A stretch of 5,325 nucleotides of DNA from Anaerolineae bacterium (GTDB taxonomy: Bacteria > Chloroflexota > Anaerolineae > JADYZS01): the NCBI GenBank assembly GCA_020853075.1, contig JADYZS010000146.1, forward strand, positions 1 to 5,325, written 5' to 3'. A model generated the notes under the pieces. It had not been told where the DNA came from. It searched no databases and was given only the letters and a program-made list of their open reading frames with translations. Shown here piece after piece: positions 1-5,325 of the stretch. Numbering within the stretch: position 1 is the first letter of the stretch; each line of letters starts with the position of its first letter. The translations under genes and the position numbers were made by a program.

Positions 1-1164
1 TAGATCGCCCAGGCGGAGGTCCGTGGTTGCATCCTTGACCTGAATGTGCGTAGCGCGATCCTGGTCGGCTAAGCCGGCGCGTCCGCCACCGCCATAAGGG
101 TAAGGTAGAAGCCGGATGACACCTTCCCAGACCTTATCGGGGAAGCTCGTAAGGAGCATGGTGGCTTCCATACCTTCTTTGAGGTTGCGTAACTGGCTGT
201 CTGTCAGGTCGGCTGTGACTTCCAGCGTGGAAATATCGCCGAGAATGATGCCGGGCTTGAAGGCTTCGGCGGTGCGTCCTGCCGACAGGTTCACGGACAT
301 CACCTGCCCATCAAAGGGTGCTACAACGCTATGATCGGCTACTTCTGCCTCTAATCGCTTCACCGCCAATTGCGCTCGCTCCAGGTCGCTACGGATGAGG
401 GGGTCCACGCCGGTCTGCAATTCCTTGAAAGCCAACTCGTCCAAAGCCACCTGCTTCTCCAGGATAGCGATCTGGTAATCATAGGCTGCTATATCCTGGA
501 GGGTCAGATCGTAGGCTGCTTGCGCTTGTTGATAGTCAATGGTCGCCATCTGGAGAGCAGCGGCCTGAGGGGTCGCAGCGATGTCGCTACGCCAGGCGAC
601 AGCGTCATAGTTACCCTGGGCCCGGTCCAAAGCGATCTTGGCTCTTTGCAGAGCCAATTCTGCCTGCGCTCTGCGCGGCTTAGGATCGCGCGCGCGCTGG
701 GCTTCCAGTTGGATGCGTTGGATATCCAGGTTGAGTTGAGCCCGCGCGATGGCGTTCTGCAAGTCGCGCTCGGCCTCCTTCAAGCGTACCTGAGCCCGTT
801 CCAGCTCCAGACGCGCCGCTTCCAGTGACCGCGCCAGGGAGTCCATCTCCAATTCCGCCAGAACTTGCCCAGCCTTCACCCTGTCGTTGGTTTGCACCAG
901 GACAGAGTGCAGCCTTCCACCGACGCGAAAGAAGAGTTCAACTTCCTTGATCGGAGAGACGCGCCCCGTGAATTTGGCGAGATGTACAACCTCACCCTTC
1001 TGTACGGTGTACACGGGCTTGGCCGGTACGATAGGCGTGGGAATGGGCGTGGGTGTCGCAGGGTCCGGCGCCTGGGCCTGCCGGACCGGATTATTGCACG
1101 CAGACACAAATGCGATGGCCAACACGATGCTGATGATCTTGAGAAAGGGGTGTGAAAAACGCAT
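1..1164 (-). CDS. HlyD/AcrA-type membrane-fusion lipoprotein (efflux transporter periplasmic adaptor), C-terminus cut by window edge
   Basis: The frame is open from ATG at 1164 to base 1 with no stop, giving 388 residues of an incomplete protein. Residues 1-22 are a signal peptide (FLKIISIVLAIAF core) ending in a lipobox V20-S21-A22-C23, so the protein should be a lipoprotein anchored outside the membrane. A Pro/Thr linker (TPTPIPTP, 37-44) follows. Residues about 66-106 form the first half of a lipoyl/biotinyl-like domain (VGGRL, then VKAGQVLAELE). Residues about 107-275 are a long Ala/Leu/Glu/Gln/Arg-rich coiled-coil hairpin. The second lipoyl half is at about 276-310 (VVAPFDGQV). The beta-barrel begins near 312 (LEVTADLTDSQ). 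This domain order is that of adaptors that couple RND or MacB-like ABC exporters. The partner gene, if present, lies beyond the left edge. The substrate cannot be told. The gene has its own promoter, so it is probably not part of the glc operon. The start is supported by the lipobox signal peptide and by AAGGAAG 11 nt upstream. Confidence 0.9.
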   Translation of the reverse strand, partial: MRFSHPFLKIISIVLAIAFVSACNNPVRQAQAPDPATPTPIPTPIVPAKPVYTVQKGEVVHLAKFTGRVSPIKEVELFFRVGGRLHSVLVQTNDRVKAGQVLAELEMDSLARSLEAARLELERAQVRLKEAERDLQNAIARAQLNLDIQRIQLEAQRARDPKPRRAQAELALQRAKIALDRAQGNYDAVAWRSDIAATPQAAALQMATIDYQQAQAAYDLTLQDIAAYDYQIAILEKQVALDELAFKELQTGVDPLIRSDLERAQLAVKRLEAEVADHSVVAPFDGQVMSVNLSAGRTAEAFKPGIILGDISTLEVTADLTDSQLRNLKEGMEATMLLTSFPDKVWEGVIRLLPYPYGGGGRAGLADQDRATHIQVKDATTDLRLGDL

Positions 1165-1175
1165 GGTGATATAAA

Positions 1176-1183
1176 CTTCCTTT
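1176..1183 (-). promoter_or_regulatory. Ribosome binding site of the adaptor gene
   Basis: The minus strand reads AAAGGAAG here, 11 nt upstream of the ATG at 1164. The spacing is slightly long but the purine match is good. It supports this ATG as the start of the lipoprotein. Confidence 0.6.
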
Positions 1184-1266
1184 CAAGCCAGGGTTTCTGA
1201 CCTTGTGTGGTCGGGGAGCCGTGAAGCCGCAGCGCGCCTAACAGCAAGTCAGAGCCATACTACTCT

Positions 1267-1296
1267 ATTATAACACAGAAGCGGCTGTTTTGGAAA
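1267..1296 (-). promoter_or_regulatory. Sigma70-type promoter for the adaptor gene
   Basis: On the minus strand a perfect -10 hexamer TATAAT lies at 1272-1267, preceded by TGTGT. A -35 candidate TTTCCA (4 of 6 matches to TTGACA) lies at 1296-1291 with an 18-bp spacer. Shifting one base gives TTCCAA at 17 bp, a poorer match. Transcription would start near 1260 and leave a leader of about 95 nt before the ATG at 1164. The local AT-rich sequence contrasts with the GC-rich coding regions. This is a sequence match only; no start site is measured. Confidence 0.6.
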
Positions 1297-1311
1297 TGAT
1301 TTTGGTCATTT
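1294..1311. promoter_or_regulatory. Candidate operator: 6-bp inverted repeat overlapping the -35
   Basis: The plus strand reads AAATGA-TTTTGG-TCATTT, a perfect 6-bp inverted repeat around a 6-bp centre. It touches the proposed -35 hexamer of the adaptor promoter. Exporter genes are often controlled by TetR- or MarR-family repressors that bind short palindromes in such positions, so an operator is plausible. No regulator gene is in the window, and a short AT-rich palindrome can arise by chance. It is not a convincing terminator for glcF because the stem is AT-rich. Confidence 0.3.
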
Positions 1312-1355
1312 TACACTGGTAGCCAGGCCAGACAGATTGTTAGTTCTACGCCGGT

Positions 1356-2726
1356 TCACGGATCTGGCGGCACGTGCTTCTCTGCACGGTAAGCCTGATC
1401 CAGAAGGTCTGCCACGTGCGCGACCTGAATATCCAGGTTGGCATTTCGGCAACCGGCCTCTATTTGCAGGATGCAGCCCGGATTGGCACTCACCACCATC
1501 TCCGCACCCGTGGCTTTCACGTTATCTAGTTTTTCATTCAGAATCTGCCTGGAGAGATCGGGGTGTACGACGTTGTAGATGCCCGCGCTGCCGCAGCAGC
1601 GGTCCGGGTCTCGCATCTCCACCAGTTGTATCCCTGGAATCGCCCGTAAAATGGCGCGCGGTTGGCTGCGCACTTTCTGCCCGTGAGCCAGATGGCAGGG
1701 ATCTTGGTAGGTGACCCGCCGCCGCACCTCTCCCCGTGGAGGCAGAAATCCCTTATCCACCAGAAATTCGCTCACGTCCCTCACTTTGGCGCTGAATTCC
1801 CTGGCGCGTTGAGCATAGACAGCATCGTTTGCCAGGAGTTCCCCATATTCCTTCAGGGCGACGCCGCAGCCAGCGGCATTGACGATGATGGCATCTGTTT
1901 CTTCGCGCAGAAAGGCATCAATGTTGCGCCGCGCCATCTCCTGTGCGGTGGGATGCTCTCCCGCATGGATATGGATCGCGCCACAGCAGATTTGCCCTGC
2001 GGGCAACAAGACGTGGAAACCGTTGCGTTGTAGCACGCGCAACGTGGCTTGGTTGGTGCTACTGTAGGCCAGGGGCATGATGCAACCGGAAAAGAGAGAA
2101 ACGGTACCGCGCGCCTTGCCCCGTGCCAGGAAGAACTGATCACGTGCTGGGGTAAAGAAGTTGCTAAACTGCGGCGACAGACTCTCTATCTGGGCCAGGG
2201 TGGGCGACAGAAGCCGGAGAAGGCCGGTGCGCCGCACGAGAGACTGCAATCCCAGGCGTTGGTAGAGCCGCAGCAACGATCCGGCCAGGCGAAGCCGCCA
2301 CGGATGCGGAAAGAGTTGACGTAAAATCAACCAGCGCAAAAGTCGTTCGCGGCGTGACATGGGGAGGCTGGCGACCGCTTGCCAGCGCGCCGCTTCCACC
2401 AACTGGCCGAAGCCGACGTTGGCCGGGCAGGCTGTCTCGCAGGCGCGGCAGGCCAGGCAGACGTTCATGTGCTCCTTGAAGTCAGCGTTGACTTCGTATC
2501 GCCCCTCGGCCACCGCGCGCATCTGGTAGATGCGGCCACGCGGCGAATCAGATTCAATGTCCAGGACGCGATAAGTGGGGCAATGATCCAGGCAGAGGCC
2601 GCAATGGGTGCAACGCAGGATCTCCGCGTAGTTCGGCGCGTCGGGCGCGGGGTAATTGCCTAAGGTCGCGTGCTTCGCCAGTTCCTGTAACGGGATGTAT
2701 GTGCCGCTTGCTACCGTCTCAGCCAT
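1356..2726 (-). CDS. glcF: Glycolate dehydrogenase iron-sulfur subunit GlcF
   Basis: This 456-residue protein carries two ferredoxin-type 4Fe-4S motifs: C39-x2-C42-x2-C45-x3-C49-P and C90-x2-C93-x2-C96-x3-C100-P. Two CCG (cysteine-rich) domains follow: SGC at 215, CC at 247-248 and AGC at 287, then PCH at 344, CC at 377-378 and NPGC at 418. This is the architecture of GlcF, the electron-transfer subunit that takes electrons from the GlcD/GlcE flavin subunits towards quinone on the inner membrane face. It has no obvious transmembrane segment. The length is somewhat above the roughly 400 residues of the E. coli protein, mainly from an N-terminal extension before the first cluster and an Arg/Leu-rich linker at about 125-175. 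It is third in glcDEF, 172 bp after glcE. I start it at ATG 2726 rather than the in-frame TTG at 2729 because of Shine-Dalgarno spacing. A lactate or glycerol-3-phosphate FeS subunit would look similar, but the gene order argues for GlcF. Confidence 0.88.
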   Translation of the reverse strand: MAETVASGTYIPLQELAKHATLGNYPAPDAPNYAEILRCTHCGLCLDHCPTYRVLDIESDSPRGRIYQMRAVAEGRYEVNADFKEHMNVCLACRACETACPANVGFGQLVEAARWQAVASLPMSRRERLLRWLILRQLFPHPWRLRLAGSLLRLYQRLGLQSLVRRTGLLRLLSPTLAQIESLSPQFSNFFTPARDQFFLARGKARGTVSLFSGCIMPLAYSSTNQATLRVLQRNGFHVLLPAGQICCGAIHIHAGEHPTAQEMARRNIDAFLREETDAIIVNAAGCGVALKEYGELLANDAVYAQRAREFSAKVRDVSEFLVDKGFLPPRGEVRRRVTYQDPCHLAHGQKVRSQPRAILRAIPGIQLVEMRDPDRCCGSAGIYNVVHPDLSRQILNEKLDNVKATGAEMVVSANPGCILQIEAGCRNANLDIQVAHVADLLDQAYRAEKHVPPDP

Positions 2727-2733
2727 CAAACAA

Positions 2734-2737
2734 CCTC
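2734..2737 (-). promoter_or_regulatory. Ribosome binding site of glcF, deciding the start codon
   Basis: The minus strand has GAGG at 2737-2734, within TGTGAGGTT. It lies 7 nt before ATG 2726 but only 4 nt before the in-frame TTG at 2729. The spacing favours the ATG. Its presence shows that glcF has its own initiation signal after the long gap that follows glcE. Confidence 0.5.
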
Positions 2738-2779
2738 ACACGTACTTCAGGGCTGTTCCATTCTCGTGCAGATAGATCC

Positions 2780-2888
2780 GCCATCGGATAAATCCGACGG
2801 CTACGCGTTCGTTAAGCCCGCGGAGCGGGCTTTCAGGTACTCCATACCTTATGGGCTACCGGATATCCGTCGGTTTCCAACCGATGGC
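2780..2888. repeat. Palindromic intergenic element with inverted terminal hairpins (REP/MITE-like)
   Basis: Most of the glcE-glcF gap is this 109-bp structured element. Its left end is a hairpin with 9-bp arms (GCCATCGGA, loop TAAA, TCCGACGGC; one non-Watson-Crick pair, G.U on the minus-strand RNA). Its right end is a second hairpin with 9-bp arms (CCGTCGGTT, loop TCC, AACCGATGG; one mismatch). The two ends are inverted copies of each other: GCCATCGG at 2780-2787 pairs perfectly with CCGATGGC at 2881-2888, and CCGACGG at 2794-2800 pairs perfectly with CCGTCGG at 2867-2873, while the loops differ. Between them lie a perfect GC-rich hairpin (2814-2832), a short hairpin CCATA-CCT-TATGG (2842-2854) and the palindrome CGGATATCCG (2860-2869). 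No protein is encoded. It ends 10 bp from the glcE stop codon. Mobility or genome repetition is inferred from the form; only one copy is in view. Confidence 0.65.
2814..2832. repeat. Perfect GC-rich hairpin inside the palindromic element
   Basis: AAGCCCGC and GCGGGCTT form a perfect 8-bp stem around a 3-nt loop (GGA on the plus strand). On the minus-strand transcript the stem is followed by AACG and not by a U-run, so it is a poor intrinsic terminator in the direction of the glc genes. On the plus strand only three T residues follow. It could slow polymerase or protect upstream mRNA ends, but this is inference. Confidence 0.5.
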
Positions 2889-2898
2889 CTGGTATCTG

Positions 2899-4263
2899 CT
2901 ACAGCGACCCAACGAACCGCCCAGGGTTCAAGATGCCCTTGGGGTCAAACTGTTGCTTGACAGCCTGCATCATGCGAAAATCGCGCCGCGGTGGCCCCCA
3001 CACGGCGTCGCCCACCTTGAGGGCCGCAGGTGCTTCTTCCAGCACCACCGTGCCGCCCAGCATAGTAATCTGCTCGCGCAGGTTGGTGACGGACGTGCCC
3101 AGGCGCGTCACCGCTTCGCCATCCGCGGCGCCGTCCTGCATCACGGCATACGCCAGCCCGGTCCCTGCGCGCAACCAGGTTGTCACCTGCAACCCATGCG
3201 CCTGCGCGACTGCGGCGATGGCCTCCACTCCCTGCGGCAGCCGCGTCGGAAGAACGCCGATCTTAGCCCTGATCCACGAACCGCTATCAGGGGTGAGTGA
3301 AATGGGAAGGTTGGCAATCCGCCGCCAGAGGCCGGTCTCGTCTTGATCCTGCGGCATGGAGATACCCGTGGCGCCGGCCGCGCGCGCCAGGTGTTCCATC
3401 TCGCGCACCTGCCGTTCCGCCGCGGCGGGGATGCCGGAGAACCGGGCACAAAGCGTCCAGCCATCGGCGGCCAGACCAACGGCGTGTGTCGCATTCTTGT
3501 CCAATACTTCCAAAGCGACAGGGGTAAGGCCGGCAGCCAGGGCGCGGCCAACGGTATTTGTGGCTTCGGTGACCGCGCGAAAACGAGCAATGAGCGTATC
3601 GTGGGCTTTGGATAGCGGAAGGAGTTTGAAAGTGGCTTCTACAATGATGCCCAGGGTTCCCAGCGAGCCGATGAAGAGTTTGGGGAGATCATAACCGGAG
3701 ACGTTCTTGACGACCTTCGCGCCGCCCTTGAAGAGAGTGCCGTCGTCACCCACGACACGCAGGCCGATGAGCAAATCTCGCAGCGTGCCGAACCCGAAGC
3801 GTTGCGGCCCGCTGGCGTTGGCGGCCAGGAGTCCGCCGATAGTCGCCTGTTCTGTTGCGGGTGGATCAAGGGGAAGCCACTGGCCGGACTTAGCCAACTG
3901 TGCCTGGAATTGGCCGAGGGGGATACCTGCCTGGACGGTAGCCGTCAGGTCGGCGGGCTCGTGCTCTACGATGCGGTTCAGGCGCGCGAGGGATACAACC
4001 ATGTTGGCACAGCGCGGCGGGTTCCCCAGCCCCATCAGGGTCCCGGCTCCCCACGGAATGACGGCGAGGTTTTCGGCGTGAGCGAAGGCCAGGAGGTCGC
4101 CGACCTGTTCTGCGTCTTGGGGAAGGGCGACAGTTGCCGGTATCACACCATCTACGGTGTACCTGCTCCGCTCGTTTACTGCGGAGATGACGTAGTCCTC
4201 GCCCAGCATCTGCATCAACGCACGCGCCAGCGTTGCCGCGCCCGTTCGTGTCTCAATTGCCAT
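2899..4263 (-). CDS. glcE: Glycolate dehydrogenase FAD-binding subunit GlcE (long form)
   Basis: The 454-residue product is a PCMH-type FAD-binding oxidoreductase of the glycolate oxidase/vanillyl-alcohol oxidase superfamily. The FAD domain spans about residues 25-218. It shows Y35-VDG-x2-P, the phosphate-binding segment IPWGAGTLMGLG (69-80), DPPATEQATIGGLLAANASG (133-152), and VVKNVSGYDLPKLFIGSLGT (184-203). The C-terminus ends in the usual DPKGILNPGRF. In the family GlcE is the second flavin subunit and is needed with GlcD and GlcF for glycolate oxidation. E. coli GlcE is about 350 residues and lacks much of the N-terminal part. This one is about 100 residues longer and appears to have a full FAD domain, so it may bind its own FAD. 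It starts 33 bp after the glcD stop. No good Shine-Dalgarno is visible before ATG 4263, and the only in-frame upstream codons run into a stop, so translation may depend on upstream ribosomes. Position between glcD and glcF supports the name. Confidence 0.82.
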   Translation of the reverse strand: MAIETRTGAATLARALMQMLGEDYVISAVNERSRYTVDGVIPATVALPQDAEQVGDLLAFAHAENLAVIPWGAGTLMGLGNPPRCANMVVSLARLNRIVEHEPADLTATVQAGIPLGQFQAQLAKSGQWLPLDPPATEQATIGGLLAANASGPQRFGFGTLRDLLIGLRVVGDDGTLFKGGAKVVKNVSGYDLPKLFIGSLGTLGIIVEATFKLLPLSKAHDTLIARFRAVTEATNTVGRALAAGLTPVALEVLDKNATHAVGLAADGWTLCARFSGIPAAAERQVREMEHLARAAGATGISMPQDQDETGLWRRIANLPISLTPDSGSWIRAKIGVLPTRLPQGVEAIAAVAQAHGLQVTTWLRAGTGLAYAVMQDGAADGEAVTRLGTSVTNLREQITMLGGTVVLEEAPAALKVGDAVWGPPRRDFRMMQAVKQQFDPKGILNPGRFVGSL

Positions 4264-4296
4264 GATGTGAACGCCCGATGACTATCTTTTGTGTTT

Positions 4297-5325
4297 TTAC
4301 CAGGCTTCGGCCAGCCTGGGCAAGCGGCGCTGCCTGGGGCTCACCTCGTAACAAGCCTTAGAGGTGGGGAAAATCTTGGCGGGGTTGCACAGATCGGCAG
4401 GGTCAAATGCCTCGCGCAGCCGTTTCATCGCATTGAGGTCTTCCGGGCCAAAGAGGCGGGCCAGGTCTTCCCGCTTTTCCAGACCGATGCCGTGCTCACC
4501 GCTGATAGACCCGCCCGCTTCCACACAAGCGGCCAGGATCTCGCTCCCCGCCTGGATGACCCGCCGCACCTGCTCCGGGTCGCGCTCGTCAAAGAGGATC
4601 AACGGATGAAGGTTGCCGTCGCCCGCGTGGAAGACGTTGGCGATGCGGAAGCCGTATTTCGCGCTCACTGCCGCTACCTGGCGCAGCATCCAAGGGAGTT
4701 TCGTGCGGGGGATGACGCCATCCTGCACGTAGTAACTGGGCGAGATGCGGCCTATCGCGCCGAACGCGCCCTTGCGCCCGGCCCACAGGCGGTCTCGCTC
4801 CGCCGTGTCTTTGGCTTGGCGCACCTCTAACGCACCCTCTTCCAGGAGGATACCGCGCACGTGGTTCGTCAGGTCGTCCAAACCGTCCGCGAAACCTTCC
4901 AGGTCAATCAGGAGCACGGCGGCGGCGTCCTTGGGGTAACCACACGACTTGGCCGCTTCCACCGCCTGGATCGCCAGGTTGTCCATCATCTCCAGCGCGG
5001 CGGGAATCGTGCCGTCGGCGATGATGGCCGAAACCGCGTTGGAAGCCTCCTCCACCGAAGCGAAAATTCCCAGGAGCGTCTTCACCGCCTCCGGCAGATG
5101 GGCCAGGCGCACGATCACCTGCGTCACGATGCCTAAGGTTCCTTCGGAACCGACCATCACGCCTGCCAGGTCGTAGCCTGGAACGTCGGGCGTGGGGCCG
5201 CCGAGCCACGTTACTTCGCCATCGGGCAGGACGACCTCCATCCCCAGGACATGGTTGGCAGTGACGCCATAGGCCAGGCAATGCGGGCCGCCGGAGTTCT
5301 CGGCCACGTTGCCGCCGATGGTGCA
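4297..5325 (-). CDS. glcD: Glycolate dehydrogenase catalytic subunit GlcD, N-terminus cut by window edge
   Basis: The frame is open to the right edge and gives 342 residues plus a TAA stop at 4299-4297. About 120-150 N-terminal residues are missing, judged from the usual 460-500 residues of the family. The GTG near 5307 is internal, since family sequence (TIGGNVAENSGG) reads through it. Visible parts are the end of the PCMH FAD domain (VAENSGGPHCLAYG at 7-20, VGSEGTLGI at 58-66) and the complete FAD-oxidase C-terminal domain. The latter has DGVIPRTKLP (202-211), NVFHAGDGNLHPLILFD (230-246), the GGSISGEHGIG loop (271-281) and a final FDPADLCNPAKIFP. The HxGDGNxH and EHGxG histidines and glutamate are the conserved metal/substrate site of D-2-hydroxy-acid dehydrogenases of this family. 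The role is oxidation of glycolate to glyoxylate with FAD. D-lactate is a possible alternative or additional substrate. It heads the visible glcDEF cluster, whose promoter must lie to the right of the window. Confidence 0.9.
   Translation of the reverse strand, partial: CTIGGNVAENSGGPHCLAYGVTANHVLGMEVVLPDGEVTWLGGPTPDVPGYDLAGVMVGSEGTLGIVTQVIVRLAHLPEAVKTLLGIFASVEEASNAVSAIIADGTIPAALEMMDNLAIQAVEAAKSCGYPKDAAAVLLIDLEGFADGLDDLTNHVRGILLEEGALEVRQAKDTAERDRLWAGRKGAFGAIGRISPSYYVQDGVIPRTKLPWMLRQVAAVSAKYGFRIANVFHAGDGNLHPLILFDERDPEQVRRVIQAGSEILAACVEAGGSISGEHGIGLEKREDLARLFGPEDLNAMKRLREAFDPADLCNPAKIFPTSKACYEVSPRQRRLPRLAEAW

Noticed and set aside
370..828. Plus-strand open frame of 152 codons
   Set aside because: It lies antisense to the coiled-coil region of the adaptor gene, whose low-complexity codon pattern leaves the opposite strand open. 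It shows no recognisable domain.
876..1247. Minus-strand open frame of 123 codons overlapping the adaptor start
   Set aside because: It is in a different frame from the adaptor lipoprotein, covers the promoter region and encodes an Arg/Pro/Ser-rich shadow product. The lipobox-bearing frame is clearly the real one.
1294..1311. Hairpin as intrinsic terminator of glcF
   Set aside because: The stem is only 6 bp and AT-rich, and no U-run follows on the minus strand.
2727..2729. TTG as the glcF start codon
   Set aside because: It is only 4 nt from the GAGG site and immediately precedes an ATG with 7-nt spacing, which is the better start.
2780..2888. tRNA or riboswitch reading of the cloverleaf-like fold
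   Set aside because: There is no T-loop consensus, anticodon-arm geometry or CCA end, and no match I recognise to a metabolite riboswitch core. The inverted-copy ends fit a palindromic repeat better.
2766..2960. Plus-strand open frame of 64 codons spanning the glcE-glcF gap
   Set aside because: It is read through the palindromic element and into the antisense of glcE. Its residues mirror the hairpin sequence, and no ribosome site or family resemblance supports it.
3802..4281. Plus-strand open frame of 159 codons
   Set aside because: It is antisense to glcE, and its product has no family features.
4291..4830. Plus-strand open frame of 179 codons
   Set aside because: It is antisense to the conserved C-terminal domain of glcD, a typical shadow in GC-rich DNA.
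1..5325. CRISPR array, defence system, phage or IS gene
   Set aside because: No regularly spaced repeats, transposase, integrase or nuclease motifs were seen on either strand.

Overview
The window holds four protein genes, all on the minus strand. In transcription order they are the 3' part of glcD, then glcE, glcF, and a separately promoted gene for an HlyD/AcrA-type membrane-fusion lipoprotein that runs off the left edge. Gene density is high and GC is moderately high. The lipoprotein has a proline/threonine-rich TPTPIPTP linker after its lipobox cysteine, and there is a long GlcE with a complete N-terminal FAD domain. Together these suggest an environmental Chloroflexota bacterium (Anaerolineae or Caldilineae type). 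That placement is inference from protein style, not from a marker gene.

Region 4297-5325 is the C-terminal two thirds of GlcD, the FAD-linked catalytic subunit of glycolate dehydrogenase. After 33 bp comes glcE (2899-4263), the second FAD-domain subunit. A 172-bp gap (2727-2898) follows. It is largely filled by a compact palindromic element (2780-2888) whose two ends are hairpins that are inverted copies of each other. Then comes glcF (1356-2726), the iron-sulfur subunit with two 4Fe-4S motifs and two CCG domains. The three subunits should form a membrane-associated enzyme that oxidises glycolate (possibly also D-lactate or related 2-hydroxy acids) to the 2-oxo acid and passes electrons through the FeS subunit to the quinone pool.

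Region 1165-1355 is a 191-bp intergenic stretch. It carries a good sigma70-type promoter with a perfect TATAAT, an inverted repeat touching the -35 that could be an operator, and a Shine-Dalgarno sequence, all pointing at the adaptor gene. No convincing terminator for glcF is visible. Region 1-1164 encodes the first 388 residues of the adaptor: signal peptide with lipobox, split lipoyl domain, long coiled-coil hairpin and the start of the beta-barrel. Its transporter partner (RND or MacB-type ABC) would be expected beyond the left edge.

The genes are ordinary housekeeping or transport functions. I see no clear new system. The least explained piece of DNA is the palindromic element between glcE and glcF.
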